A stretch of DNA of 64,000 bases from Dyadobacter luticola (GTDB taxonomy: Bacteria > Bacteroidota > Bacteroidia > Cytophagales > Spirosomataceae), in NCBI RefSeq assembly GCF_005860805.1, contig NZ_VCEJ01000004.1:248001-312000 (forward strand), written 5' to 3'. The position numbers and the translations under genes are program-made. The notes below the pieces were generated by a model. That model did not search any database. It was not told where the DNA came from and was given only the letters and a program-made list of their open reading frames with translations. Shown here in pieces: positions 37,401 through 46,244 of this stretch. Within the stretch, counting starts at the first letter, position 1. Every line of letters starts with the position of its first letter.

Positions 37401-37581
37401 TTGCTTCGATACGGTCTGCCGGCCGGGAGTAGCTTCCTGCAATGTATAGGGTTGCCTGATTGCCTTTATCGCGCTGAAACACTGCACGATCGGATGGAAA
37501 GCTTATGCTGATTTGCGCAATGGATTCGAAAGAAAAAAAGCTTAATCCTACCCAAAGTATAAATGGTAGATAGTGTTTCAT
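34414..37581 (-). CDS. Large secreted SGNH esterase-like protein with Ig-like repeats and T9SS domain
   Basis: A 1055-residue protein from the ATG at 37581, giving signal peptide MKHYLPFILWVGLSFF...SIAQ; the frame open to 37632 would prepend 17 unlikely residues. The N-terminal sandwich and SASA domain match the neighbour: VFMVAGQSNGQGF (Ser nucleophile), VPVLFFNTAWTGAAV, ILWLQGEADNF and DVEGVHFQNEGL. Then come a divergent Ig-like unit, six regular Cys-paired repeats of about 74 residues, one more divergent unit, and a T9SS type A domain (FVAYPNPNPTGKLTVE, ending KLFIVQ). It is likely a surface glycan-binding esterase. Confidence 0.88.
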   Translation of the reverse strand: MKHYLPFILWVGLSFFSFESIAQISISFPSDRAVFQRDKGNQATLYIAGSYSRPADRIEAKLSAMNGGRDVDWTPIDTNPQGGFFTSSLPNVQGGWYRLEVRAKKGDQVVGNSSSVDHVGIGEVFMVAGQSNGQGFYNMGAPGASDDRVNSIDHNNIISSDNLPNYPRFAHVDGESNISPRGQSAWCWGRLGDQLVAKLGVPVLFFNTAWTGAAVRAWKESINGIAYSVYAPVPFEPFGMPYGNMRNVIQKYTPVTGLRGILWLQGEADNFANTGADSYANDLRTVIEASRNESGKNISWMVSLTSYDNLHGTDSRVTDGQQKVINSVSNVFQGPNTDLIQIPRIDVEGVHFQNEGLSQLGDAWAQQLNDDFFARSEPFQGVSPLKVTANCAGNGNLNLNADNAGLGSYSWNTGQSSNSIQVGNGTYSVSARDGRGNYIFSPEIRITENIQPSKPMITLEGSNPVCLGNTATLISSTNDNIRWNNGATNDRLPVTTAGDYFVTTRNSYGCESTSDKISMKVFNSPLPDKPKITASGAVTFCDGGEVKLTSDSKVASVWSSGENAASINVRSSGEYKVKALDDLGCYSPDSDPINVKVNALPQKPFISTSGSTEFCAGESVTLTSSFDTGNIWSNASVDKAISVTATGKFTLKQRDSNGCESTSDEVSVKVNPLPPTPAITALRPTTFCLRDYTTLQSSEAFSYTWSNGETGREVEIRASGNFTISSKDEHGCVSQPSPVVQVVVNPLPVKPTITADGPIVFCADLSVNLQASAAAGFLWSNGASTQTLKVTNAGTYSVQTINQFQCYSDPSNRITTETLALPPAPTVQALSATTFCDGDTVTLLATKGNLFFWNNGEEGPTVKIVESGTYSARVQDTKGCYSPYSKTIPVEVKPSPSTPTIRQIGTFTLRAENNLSSGEHMWKFNDVALTDTAAVIKAVRSGSYVVNNTIIYSPTLTCYSEFSQPFMFVLDTSNPGFVAYPNPNPTGKLTVETLQNINNAEVQIIDSRGIIHRIFYVKKFDSQQVFNLSGLPSGMYVVRVHSVSFTASQKLFIVQ
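34903..36235 (-). repeat. Six tandem Ig-like protein repeats of about 222 bp
   Basis: Within the large SGNH protein, six consecutive units share the pattern P-x-x-P-x-I-T...FC-x-G...T/L-L-x-S...W-S/N-x-G...G-x-Y/F...GC-x-S. Each has exactly two cysteines about 45 residues apart. DNA identity between units is low, so they are old and stable, not a recent slippage array. Confidence 0.8.
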
Positions 37582-37677
37582 AGTGAGTAAATATGCTTTA
37601 ACGTAACTTCTCGGACACACAATATGCACCAAATGGTTGCCTGTTTCAAGAAATTATTATTATACGGGGAACCGATG

Positions 37678-38685
37678 TTAGCCTACCGAAAACGGAAAAT
37701 TGATCGACTCCCATATCAAATCTTTTAATCGTTCTATTCCTTCTTGAGTTATTGCTGAAATGAACAATGTAGAAACATTTTCAGGGAGTTGACGTTCTAA
37801 TATACTACGTTCGGCGTCAGAAAGGGAATCAATTTTTGAAATCGCCAGAATGCGATTTTTTTCGAGGAGCGCGGGATTGTAAACTTGAAGTTCGTGTAGA
37901 AGGGTTTGATACTCAGCTTTAATGTCCTCACTATCAGCGGGTACCATGAAGAGTAAAATGGAATTTCGTTCAATGTGGCGAAGGAAACGCAAACCTAATC
38001 CTTTGCCTTGCGACGCACCTTCGATGATACCAGGAATGTCGGCCATCACAAATGATTTATAGTCGCGGTAAGACACTACGCCAAGGTTTGGGACTAACGT
38101 AGTAAATGGATAGTCAGCTATTTCAGGTTTTGCCGCAGATACTACGGATAGCAATGTAGACTTACCTGCATTCGGGAATCCAACCAAGCCTACATCCGCC
38201 AGTACTTTTAGTTCAAGGATGATCCACTCTTCCAGACCAGGTTCGCCAGGCTGTGCATGTTGTGGGGTTTGGTTGGTAGCTGATTTAAAATGGTCATTAC
38301 CCATTCCGCCGCGGCCGCCTTTGAGCAGGATCATTTCCTGGCCGTCCTCAGTGATTTCGAAAAGCTCTTCGCCGGTCTCCGCATTCTTGGCAATCGTGCC
38401 CAGCGGAACTTCCAGAATAATGTCTTTCCCGATTGCACCGGTTCTTCGGCCGCCCTCGCCGCCTTTTCCGTCAAAAGCTTTGACGTGTTTGGTATATTTT
38501 AAATGCAGAAGTGTCCAGAGCTGGCTGTTTCCTTTCAGGATCACGTGACCGCCACGTCCGCCGTCGCCGCCATCAGGACCACCTTTTTCAACGTGCTTTT
38601 CACGCCGGAAATGCAGGGAACCAGCCCCACCTGCTCCGGAGCGCACATTGATTTTAACGTAGTCGATGAAGTTGGAAGAAGCCAT
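37678..38685 (-). CDS. obgE: GTPase ObgE/CgtA
   Basis: A 335-residue essential GTPase. The glycine-rich Obg fold occupies the first 160 residues ([31 protein letters not shown]). The G domain follows, with G1 GFPNAGKST, switch [10 protein letters not shown] and G3 [12 protein letters not shown]4-like AISKID motif is present. It lacks the extra C-terminal domain of some Obg proteins, as is common here. It functions in late 50S assembly and stress control. It follows adk by 26 bases on the same strand. Confidence 0.96.
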   Translation of the reverse strand: MASSNFIDYVKINVRSGAGGAGSLHFRREKHVEKGGPDGGDGGRGGHVILKGNSQLWTLLHLKYTKHVKAFDGKGGEGGRRTGAIGKDIILEVPLGTIAKNAETGEELFEITEDGQEMILLKGGRGGMGNDHFKSATNQTPQHAQPGEPGLEEWIILELKVLADVGLVGFPNAGKSTLLSVVSAAKPEIADYPFTTLVPNLGVVSYRDYKSFVMADIPGIIEGASQGKGLGLRFLRHIERNSILLFMVPADSEDIKAEYQTLLHELQVYNPALLEKNRILAISKIDSLSDAERSILERQLPENVSTLFISAITQEGIERLKDLIWESINFPFSVG

Positions 38686-38711
38686 GTGTCGTATAGTGAA
38701 AAATGTCCGGG

Positions 38712-39293
38712 TCAGGCTTGGCTGACGCGGGCAATGGTTTTTGTGATTTCTTCGAAAATAAAATCGATCTCGCCGATACCGTCGATCGCGACAAATTTTC
38801 CCTGCTGCTGGTAGTAATCCGCCACCGGCCTTGTCTTGTTATTATATTCCTGAATTCTTTTGTTTATCAACTCTTCATTCTGGTCATCGGGACGGCCAGA
38901 GGTCTTACCGCGATTGAGCAGGCGGGCCGATAATTCCTGATCATCCACCACCAATGCGATCATTACAGTAATGCTTTCGTCGTAGCGGGCCAGCAGCTCA
39001 TCCAGCGCTTCCGACTGTTTTACTGTTCTTGGAAAACCATCAAAAATGAATCCTGCGGCGTCATGATGGTCTTTCAGCTTGTTTTCGATCATACCGATCA
39101 CCACTTCATCCGGCACCAAAATGCCCTGATCCATCAATGTTTTGGCCCTCAGTCCCAATTCCGATCCTGCTTGAATTTCTGAGCGGAGAAGATCGCCGGT
39201 CGAAAGGTGGATTAAATTGTATTTGGCAATAATTTTTTCACTTTGGGTACCTTTCCCGGCGCCGGGAGGGCCAAATAGTACAAGATTCAGCAT
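38712..39293 (-). CDS. adk: Adenylate kinase, short form
   Basis: A 193-residue kinase. P-loop [10 protein letters not shown], the NMP-binding region [32 protein letters not shown], and the LID region with [14 protein letters not shown] are visible. The LID is short and without the zinc-binding cysteines of longer bacterial forms. It interconverts AMP, ADP and ATP. It forms an operon with obgE. Confidence 0.96.
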   Translation of the reverse strand: MLNLVLFGPPGAGKGTQSEKIIAKYNLIHLSTGDLLRSEIQAGSELGLRAKTLMDQGILVPDEVVIGMIENKLKDHHDAAGFIFDGFPRTVKQSEALDELLARYDESITVMIALVVDDQELSARLLNRGKTSGRPDDQNEELINKRIQEYNNKTRPVADYYQQQGKFVAIDGIGEIDFIFEEITKTIARVSQA

Positions 39294-39337
39294 ACGTAGC
39301 TATGGAAATTGATGTCGCAGTAGAAGGTGATTTTGGG

Positions 39338-39345
39338 CAAATTTA
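39338..39345 (-). promoter_or_regulatory. -7 element for adk-obgE
   Basis: TAAATTTG on the minus strand matches TAnnTTTG exactly, 44 bases before the adk start. Confidence 0.5.
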
Positions 39346-39390
39346 CAATTCTTACTAGATGTCAGCCTAATTGTATCCCAATTTTTGAAA

Positions 39391-39426
39391 ATAAAAAATC
39401 CCCTCATTACTTCTAAATGAGGGGAT
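39391..39426 (-). terminator. Intrinsic terminator after the acidic T9SS-like gene
   Basis: An 11-base stem ATCCCCTCATT/AATGAGGGGAT with a 7-base loop. On the minus strand it is followed by TTTTTTA. It lies 20 bases beyond the stop at 39447 and separates it from adk. Confidence 0.85.
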
Positions 39427-39446
39427 CACGCATGTAAAATTCAATG

Positions 39447-40250
39447 TTACGGGATCACAATTCTCTTCACCATGCCGTCCTCATTCTGGACAACCGTCAC
39501 GAATAATGTTCCCTTCGTATTCTTTTTAAGCTCGATCTGACCGACAAATTCACCTTCAAAATCCTTGATTTCTTTCACGCCGACTTCTTTTCCTCTCGTA
39601 TCCGTTACAGCTATACGAACATCGCCTTTATCCGGTACCACAAATCTCAGGTTAAGAATACCATTGTCCGGATTGTTGGAATAAGCTGTCAGCGAGCGTA
39701 CGCTGGCCGGTTTGGTTACCTCACGTTCCCAAACATCCCCCATGCGGTTTCCAAAATTTTCCATGTCTTTCATGAAAACACGCGCCTTGGGACGGAATTC
39801 TCTTTCAAATTCCCGTACGCCGCTTTTGAATTTTTTAGAATCAAAATCATAGCTTAGATTATTGTCCCAGTGAAAAGCCAGCGGGTCACGGTCGTCGCGG
39901 TGGTCGATGATGACTTTTCTTTTCTTCTTCGCGACCGTATCGTCCTCGTCATCGTCCACAATGATCGAAATGCTTTGTTTTTTGCCTTTGTCCACACCCA
40001 GCGAATCCAGCACCTTTTCGACAAATTTGTCCCGTTCATCGTCCGACATCGCATCTACTTTATAATCCTTCCTGATGCTTTTAACTTTTCCATTATCGTC
40101 CTCCTTCACCTCAATGTGAATGTTGGATTTTCCGTTTTTATCCTCCGATTTACCTTTCTTATCGGCTTGGGCATGGGCAGAATAGGTCAGGCAGGGTGTT
40201 GCCAGCAGTAGCACCGACCAGGTTAATCTTTTTAAGAAAACAGTCTTCAT
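39447..40250 (-). CDS. Exported acidic protein with T9SS-like C-terminal domain
   Basis: A 267-residue protein with a signal peptide (VLLLATPCLTYSAHA). It has a strongly charged middle (DKKGKSEDKNGKSN, VDDDEDDTVAKKKRKV) and a C-terminal beta domain of about 85 residues. That domain (SLTAYSNNPDNGILNLRFVV ... TKGTLFVTVVQNEDGMVKRIVIP) resembles the T9SS type A sorting domain, but the usual YPNP start is replaced by YSNNPDNG. I do not recognise the charged N-terminal part. It is transcribed alone between a TAGTTTTG promoter element and the terminator. Confidence 0.7.
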   Translation of the reverse strand: MKTVFLKRLTWSVLLLATPCLTYSAHAQADKKGKSEDKNGKSNIHIEVKEDDNGKVKSIRKDYKVDAMSDDERDKFVEKVLDSLGVDKGKKQSISIIVDDDEDDTVAKKKRKVIIDHRDDRDPLAFHWDNNLSYDFDSKKFKSGVREFEREFRPKARVFMKDMENFGNRMGDVWEREVTKPASVRSLTAYSNNPDNGILNLRFVVPDKGDVRIAVTDTRGKEVGVKEIKDFEGEFVGQIELKKNTKGTLFVTVVQNEDGMVKRIVIP

Positions 40251-40281
40251 AGGTTACATTCGGTTATATGTGAACGATTTA

Positions 40282-40289
40282 CAAAACTA
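40282..40289 (-). promoter_or_regulatory. -7 element for the acidic T9SS-like gene
   Basis: TAGTTTTG on the minus strand fits TAnnTTTG, 31 bases before the start at 40250. Confidence 0.5.
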
Positions 40290-40353
40290 TTGGAAGGCTT
40301 TTCGGGCCGCTGTTAAATAATGTTAAAAACAAATTGTGCGGGATTGGAAGCGC

Positions 40354-40361
40354 TAAATTTG
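40354..40361 (+). promoter_or_regulatory. -7 element for the histidine kinase gene
   Basis: TAAATTTG fits TAnnTTTG, with TTG 17 bases upstream as a -33 candidate. It lies 57 bases before the start at 40419 and is divergent from the acidic protein promoter. Confidence 0.55.
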
Positions 40362-40418
40362 TTATTGCCAAGAATGTCGGTTTTGTAGGGTGAGGTGTTG
40401 CATGGGTAATCAAAATTT

Positions 40419-42245
40419 ATGACCAAAAGAAAAATTCAAATCATAGTGGGCCTGATGTGCCTGGCGCTGATCGGCCTGATTGGGTTTCAATGGTATTGGA
40501 TCCGGGAGGCGATTGCGATCAGGAATGATCAGTTCAATCATAAAGTTTCGGAGTCGGTGCAGGAGGTGGTGCATCGCCTGGAAAAGCAGGAAATGATGTA
40601 TTTGCTCCAAAGAAGGATCGAAACCGAGCAGCAAAAAAGCAAGCTCGACCGGATCTCGCAGTTGAGAGATATGCCTCTCAAAAGGGTCGCTGCCCGCAAA
40701 ACGCAAACTCCCCGTGAACCTGCCGTGGCCTACAAGCCGAGGATGGAAATTGCCATCGGTCCGAACGGTGAAGAGATTCATTATCAGATCATTACAGAAG
40801 CAGTGCCTACCGACGTACTCAGCCCGAATTTCAGGGTAATGGTGGATCATCAGCAACAAATCATGGAAGAATTTTTCCAGGCGCAGCAATACGGCGCGGC
40901 CGGGATCGATGAATTTATGAGACGCAGGCTCGAAGAAGAAAAACGCCTCGGTAATGCAATGAAAGGCGTAGATGGGCAGTCCAAAACCAGGACAGGATCC
41001 TACGGCGTACCATTTAAGGCAGATTCTGTTCCGGGTAACATGGCCAATCGAAAAGTGGCGGACATAAATAGAAACAAAAGTGCGCGGCGTAACCGCGAAA
41101 TGATCCATGCCGAGCCCGACCGCGCCGAGTTGCTGAAAGAGGTCATGAAGGATTTTATTTATACCAAAAGACCTATCGAGCAGCGGGTTAACCGATTTTT
41201 ACTGGATACATTATTAAGAAAAGAACTCATCCAAAACGGCATTTCGCTTTCCTACGAATTTGCCGTCAGAGGCCAGAATGAAGACAGCATGATTTTCTCG
41301 ACAGTCAGTCTTCGCGCGCGCGACTGGGAAGAAAGGTCATACAAAGCCTCCCTTTTTCCTAATGAAACAGTGAATGCACAGAATGCACTTTACGTGTATT
41401 TCCCTGACCAGCAGCGCTATATCCTTAGCAACATGGGTGTAATGTTTGGCGGCTCAGGCATTTTGATCGTCGTGATTATGGCTTGCTTTTATATGGCGGT
41501 AACCACCATTTTGCGTCAGAAAAAATTGTCGGACATTAAAAATGACTTCATCAATAACATGACCCACGAATTCAAAACGCCGATTTCTACCATTGCATTG
41601 GCAGCGGAAATGGCGCAGGAAAATTCGGCTTCATCGGAGCATGTAAATTATGGAACCAGGCTCAATCGCTACCTGGGCATTATCCGGGAGGAAAACAGAA
41701 GGCTGGGGACGCACGTCGAAAAAGTGCTTCAAATGGCCTTGCTGGACAAAGGTCACGTCAAGTTAAAGCTCAGCGACGCCGACATTCACGATCTGATCGG
41801 CAAGGCTTTGAATGGGTTAAGTGTGCAAATCGAGCAAAAAGAGGGTGAAGTGGACCTGGATTTTGAAGCTACCGATGAAATTGTCTCCGCCGATGAAGTT
41901 CACATTTCAAACATTCTGAACAATTTGATCGATAATGCGATCAAATACTCGCCCGAAAAGCTGCACCTAGCCATCCGCACTTATAATGAAAACAACGGTA
42001 TCGCCATCTCCATCGCCGACAAAGGTATCGGCATGAACCGCGAGCAGCAACAGCGGATTTTCGACACCTTCTACCGCGTACCGACCGGCAATGTGCATGA
42101 TGTGAAAGGTTTCGGGCTGGGATTAAGTTATGTGAAAAAAATGGTCGAAGCGCATCAGGGAACCGTCACCGTACATAGCAAAGCGGGCGAAGGAAGCACA
42201 TTTACCGTGTGGCTGCCGCTCCGCAAAGAGGAACAATTCGTTTAG
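40419..42245 (+). CDS. Sensor histidine kinase
   Basis: A 608-residue membrane kinase. TM1 lies at about residues 7-28, followed by a periplasmic sensor of about 315 residues, unrecognised and charged, and TM2 at about 343-364. HisKA follows, with the phospho-acceptor His383 in NMTHEFKTPIS. The HATPase domain has N-box NILNNLIDNAIKYS, G1 IADKGIGM and G2 FGLGLSYVKKMVEAHQG. It is probably a phosphatase/kinase partner of a response regulator, but none is adjacent. valS follows after 76 bases. Confidence 0.93.
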   Translation: MTKRKIQIIVGLMCLALIGLIGFQWYWIREAIAIRNDQFNHKVSESVQEVVHRLEKQEMMYLLQRRIETEQQKSKLDRISQLRDMPLKRVAARKTQTPREPAVAYKPRMEIAIGPNGEEIHYQIITEAVPTDVLSPNFRVMVDHQQQIMEEFFQAQQYGAAGIDEFMRRRLEEEKRLGNAMKGVDGQSKTRTGSYGVPFKADSVPGNMANRKVADINRNKSARRNREMIHAEPDRAELLKEVMKDFIYTKRPIEQRVNRFLLDTLLRKELIQNGISLSYEFAVRGQNEDSMIFSTVSLRARDWEERSYKASLFPNETVNAQNALYVYFPDQQRYILSNMGVMFGGSGILIVVIMACFYMAVTTILRQKKLSDIKNDFINNMTHEFKTPISTIALAAEMAQENSASSEHVNYGTRLNRYLGIIREENRRLGTHVEKVLQMALLDKGHVKLKLSDADIHDLIGKALNGLSVQIEQKEGEVDLDFEATDEIVSADEVHISNILNNLIDNAIKYSPEKLHLAIRTYNENNGIAISIADKGIGMNREQQQRIFDTFYRVPTGNVHDVKGFGLGLSYVKKMVEAHQGTVTVHSKAGEGSTFTVWLPLRKEEQFV

Positions 42246-42321
42246 AAATTTCGGCTGCAAATCCTAACTTGCCGTCTTTTTAGGATGACCGGAAACCGGT
42301 TCTAGCAAATTTCTTACGACA

Positions 42322-44964
42322 ATGATTTCCAAAACATATGCGCCTCAGGAGATCGAGGATAAATGGTATTCTTATTGGATTGATAACAAATTCTTCCAGT
42401 CGAAACCCAATCCTGACAAGGAACCCTACACCATTGTAATCCCCCCGCCGAATGTGACGGGCGTGCTGCACATGGGGCACATGCTCAATAACACGATCCA
42501 GGATATCCTCATCCGCAAGGCGCGCATGGAAGGTAAAGAAGCTTGCTGGGTACCCGGTACCGACCACGCCTCGATTGCCACGGAAGCCAAAGTGGTGGCG
42601 ATGCTCAAAGAGCGCGGCATCAATAAAAGAGACCTCACCCGCGACGAATTTCTGGAATATTGCTGGGAGTGGACGCACAAATACGGCGGCATTATCCTCA
42701 AACAACTCCGCAAGCTCGGAGCCTCCTGCGACTGGGACCGCACCCGCTTCACGATGGAGCCGGACTTATATGATTCGGTGATCGACGTATTTATTGACTT
42801 ATATAATAAAGGAGAAATTTACCGCGGCCACCGCATGGTCAACTGGGATCCGCAGGCGCGGACGACGGTTTCGGATGAGGAGGTTATTATGAAAGAGGTG
42901 AACCAGAAGCTGGTTTACCTGAAATATCCTTTGGTGGACGAAATCGGCGAGGCGCTGACGGATGAGGGAATGATCATTGCCACTACCCGCCCGGAAACCA
43001 TCATGGCCGATGTGGCAATTTGCATTAATCCAAATGACGAGCGTTACCAGCATTTGATCGGCCGCCGGGTCGCTATCCCGCTGATCGACCGCACAATACC
43101 GATCATTGCCGACGAATATGTGGAAATGGAATTCGGTACCGGCTGTCTGAAAGTGACCCCGGCGCACGATAACAATGATTATGTGCTGGGCAAAAGACAC
43201 GATTTGCCGATTATTGACCTGCTCAATGAAGACGGTACATTAAATGAAAAGGCGCAGATTCTGGTGGGTGAAGACCGATTTGTTGCCCGTAAAAAAATCA
43301 TCAAGTTGCTGGAAGAATCGGGTAACCTGGTGAAAACCGAGGAATATAAATCCAATGTGGGACATTCGGAGCGGACGAATTCGGTGATCGAGCCACGGCT
43401 TTCGGAGCAGTGGTTTTTGAAAATGGAGAAGATCAGTAAGCCAGCCCTTGAAAATGTGATGAATGATACCGTGCAGCTGCTGCCCCCGAAATTCAAGAAT
43501 ACCTACCGGCACTGGATGGAGAATGTGCACGACTGGAACATTAGTCGCCAGCTTTGGTGGGGCCATCGCATCCCGGCTTATTATCTGAAAGACGGGACGA
43601 TGATTGTGGCGAAATCAAAGAGAGAGGCTTTGCGGAAGGCGCAGCACGAGTACCAGCTTTTTGCACTGACCGAAGAGGACATTACCCAGGATCCCGACGT
43701 GCTGGATACCTGGTTTTCGTCCTGGCTGTGGCCGATTTCGGTTTTTAATGGTATCAAAGATCCTGATAACGAAGACATTAATTATTACTATCCTACCAAT
43801 GATCTGGTGACGGCCCCTGAAATCCTGTTTTTCTGGGTGGCGCGGATGATCATTGCCGGGTATGAATATAAAGGTACTTATCCTTTCAAAAATGTATATC
43901 TGACCGGAATTGTCCGCGATAAGCTGGGCCGGAAAATGTCAAAATCGCTGGGTAACTCGCCTGATCCGATTGATTTGATTGACCAGTACGGCGCGGATAG
44001 CATTCGCACCGGAATGCTTTTCAGCTCGCAGGCTGGAAACGATTTGCCTTACGATGATAAGCTCGTGGAGCAGGGCAGGAATTTTGGTAATAAAATATGG
44101 AACGCGTTTCGTCTGGTGAAAGGCTGGACGGTCGATAGCGAGATTCCACAGCCGGATAGTTCTGCTTTGGCGATCCAGTGGTTTGAAAGCAAGCTGAACC
44201 AGACATTGGCCGAGGTACATGATCATTTTTCCAAATTCCGCATTTCGGACGCATTAAATTCGGTGTACAAGCTGATCTGGGACGATTTCTGTGCGCAGTA
44301 TCTTGAAATGCTCAAGCCAGGTTTCGAGCAGCCGATCGATCTGAATACGTATGATTCCACATTGGATTTCTTCGACCGGCAAATGCGTCTGCTGCATCCT
44401 TTTATGCCATTTATTTCGGAGGAAATCTGGCAAAATATCATTGAGCGTGAGGCAAATGACTCTATTTGTATCGCACATTTTCCGCAGGCAGGAGAGAGTG
44501 ATCAGGCACTTTTGAATGATTTTGACATTCTTTTTGAGCTGATTTCGTCGATCCGGAATCTGCGGAATTCAAAAGGTATCAGTCCAAAGACAACGTTACC
44601 GCTCGCGATCCGCACGGATTCAAGAGAGCGCTACGAAAGTCTGGAAACATTGATCATCAAGCTGGCGAATGTGGAAGCGATCCGCTACGTGACGGAGGAA
44701 GGAGAGGGGACATCATTCCGCGTGAAATCGGATGAGTTTTTCATCAACCTCGCCGATGAGCTGGATGTTGAATCCGAAAAAGAGAATCTGGAAAAAGAGC
44801 TGGCTTATACCCAGGGCTTTCTGGATTCCGTTTTGAAAAAGCTTTCCAACGAACGTTTTGTACAAAATGCGAAGGGTGATGTAGTGGAAAAAGAGCGTCA
44901 GAAACAAGCCGACGCCGAGGCGCGGATCGGTGTTTTGAAGGAGGCACTCGCAAGATTGGGTTAG
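42322..44964 (+). CDS. valS: Valyl-tRNA synthetase
   Basis: An 880-residue class I synthetase, full length. The HIGH-type motif is PPPNVTGVLHMGHM, the KMSKS motif is GRKMSKSLGNSPDP, and the editing domain includes TTRPETIMADVAICINP. The C-terminal anticodon domain ends in the ValS coiled coil (about residues 810-880: EKENLEKELAYTQGFLDSV, then Lys/Glu-rich). It ends at an intrinsic terminator. Confidence 0.97.
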   Translation: MISKTYAPQEIEDKWYSYWIDNKFFQSKPNPDKEPYTIVIPPPNVTGVLHMGHMLNNTIQDILIRKARMEGKEACWVPGTDHASIATEAKVVAMLKERGINKRDLTRDEFLEYCWEWTHKYGGIILKQLRKLGASCDWDRTRFTMEPDLYDSVIDVFIDLYNKGEIYRGHRMVNWDPQARTTVSDEEVIMKEVNQKLVYLKYPLVDEIGEALTDEGMIIATTRPETIMADVAICINPNDERYQHLIGRRVAIPLIDRTIPIIADEYVEMEFGTGCLKVTPAHDNNDYVLGKRHDLPIIDLLNEDGTLNEKAQILVGEDRFVARKKIIKLLEESGNLVKTEEYKSNVGHSERTNSVIEPRLSEQWFLKMEKISKPALENVMNDTVQLLPPKFKNTYRHWMENVHDWNISRQLWWGHRIPAYYLKDGTMIVAKSKREALRKAQHEYQLFALTEEDITQDPDVLDTWFSSWLWPISVFNGIKDPDNEDINYYYPTNDLVTAPEILFFWVARMIIAGYEYKGTYPFKNVYLTGIVRDKLGRKMSKSLGNSPDPIDLIDQYGADSIRTGMLFSSQAGNDLPYDDKLVEQGRNFGNKIWNAFRLVKGWTVDSEIPQPDSSALAIQWFESKLNQTLAEVHDHFSKFRISDALNSVYKLIWDDFCAQYLEMLKPGFEQPIDLNTYDSTLDFFDRQMRLLHPFMPFISEEIWQNIIEREANDSICIAHFPQAGESDQALLNDFDILFELISSIRNLRNSKGISPKTTLPLAIRTDSRERYESLETLIIKLANVEAIRYVTEEGEGTSFRVKSDEFFINLADELDVESEKENLEKELAYTQGFLDSVLKKLSNERFVQNAKGDVVEKERQKQADAEARIGVLKEALARLG

Positions 44965-44988
44965 TCAAAATAGCTGACATATAAACAG

Positions 44989-45025
44989 AACAGCACGGGA
45001 AACTATCCTGTGCTGTTTTTGTTTT
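44989..45025 (+). terminator. Intrinsic terminator after valS
   Basis: A 12-base stem AACAGCACGGGA/TCCTGTGCTGTT (one G-T pair) with a 5-base loop is followed by TTTTTGTTTTTTT. It begins 24 bases after the valS stop. Confidence 0.88.
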
Positions 45026-45211
45026 TTTGCTTTTGATAAAACTCAAAAAATACAAGTGACGATTACATAACATACTCACCCTTAGGATAAAACAATTATT
45101 TAGTTGAGATAAAATTATATTCTTTTTTAAAAAATTTTAATTGGGCCAAAGACTTGGAATTGTATTTAATGAAGAGTTAAATTTCACTTTTCGAACACAA
45201 TCTCAGCGCCC

Positions 45212-46201
45212 ATGAACACCAAGACAGCTCAGGAACTTGCATTACCCGTAGGCGTAACGCTCGACCGTTTTATTATGCACAGCCAGAGCGCGTTTCCCTA
45301 CGCCACGGGAGAGCTCTCGCAGCTTCTGCGTGACATTGCACTTGCCGGAAAGATCATCAACCGCGAAATTAACCGCGCGGGGCTGGTAGACATTGCCGGT
45401 GGAAATGGTACCGAAAATGTGCAGGGCGAAAATCAGCAGAAGCTGGACATTGTGGCCAACATTCGCTTCATCAGGGCTTTGAAAAATGGCGGCGAGGTTT
45501 GTGCGATACTTTCGGAAGAAGACGAGGACATTATACACACAGGCAACAACCACGGCAAATATGTAGTAGCGATGGACCCGCCCGACGGCTCCTCCAACAT
45601 TGATGTGAATGTGTCGATCGGGACGATCTTTTCGATATACCGTCGCATTACCCCGATCAACGAGCCAGCTACGATGGCGGATTTTTTGCAGGGCGGCAGA
45701 AAGCAGGTGGCGGCTGGGTACATATTATATGGTTCGTCAACCATGCTCGTGTATTCAACCGGCGACGGGGTGAATGGTTTTACATTTGATCATTCGCTGG
45801 GTGAATTTATTTTATCACATAAAAACATTTGCTCGCCCGTCCGCGGCAGCATTTATTCTGTCAATGAGGGACATTATAACAGCTACCCCGATTTTGTAAA
45901 AACCTACATTACGAAATGTAAAGCCATGAATTTCAGTGCGAGGTACATTGGTTCGCTGGTGGGGGATTTTCATCGAAACCTTTTAAAAGGCGGCATATAC
46001 CTTTATCCGTCAACCAAAAAAGATCCCAAAGGAAAGTTAAGATTGCTTTATGAATGTTATCCTCTGGCATTCATCGCGGAAAAATCGGGCGGCAAGGCGA
46101 CTGACGGTTTTGGGAGCATTCTGGACATTATTCCTGATTCTTTTCACCAGCGTTCACCGGTATATATCGGTTCGGCGGAGATGGTCGATGAGGTAGTTTA
46201 G
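45212..46201 (+). CDS. fbp: Class I fructose-1,6-bisphosphatase
   Basis: A 329-residue gluconeogenic enzyme removing the 1-phosphate of fructose 1,6-bisphosphate. Metal-site motifs are LSEEDED and the [19 protein letters not shown] motif beginning at Asp122, plus [22 protein letters not shown] and [17 protein letters not shown]. One oddity: the nearly invariant DPLDGSSN reads DPPDGSSN here. It stands between the valS terminator and the helicase gene. Confidence 0.95.
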   Translation: MNTKTAQELALPVGVTLDRFIMHSQSAFPYATGELSQLLRDIALAGKIINREINRAGLVDIAGGNGTENVQGENQQKLDIVANIRFIRALKNGGEVCAILSEEDEDIIHTGNNHGKYVVAMDPPDGSSNIDVNVSIGTIFSIYRRITPINEPATMADFLQGGRKQVAAGYILYGSSTMLVYSTGDGVNGFTFDHSLGEFILSHKNICSPVRGSIYSVNEGHYNSYPDFVKTYITKCKAMNFSARYIGSLVGDFHRNLLKGGIYLYPSTKKDPKGKLRLLYECYPLAFIAEKSGGKATDGFGSILDIIPDSFHQRSPVYIGSAEMVDEVV

Positions 46202-46232
46202 CTGTAAGAATGGGCTTCCGTACTAGTTTTCG

Positions 46233-46240
46233 TACCTTTG
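46233..46240 (+). promoter_or_regulatory. -7 element directly before the helicase start
   Basis: TACCTTTG fits TAnnTTTG and ends four bases before the ATG at 46245. The protein start is well supported by family alignment, so a transcript from here would be leaderless or nearly so. Confidence 0.5.
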
Positions 46241-46244
46241 CGGG

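Noticed and set aside
40410..41108. 232-residue minus-strand frame opposite the histidine kinase
   Set aside because: Antisense shadow of the kinase sensor domain; it starts and ends without supporting signals.
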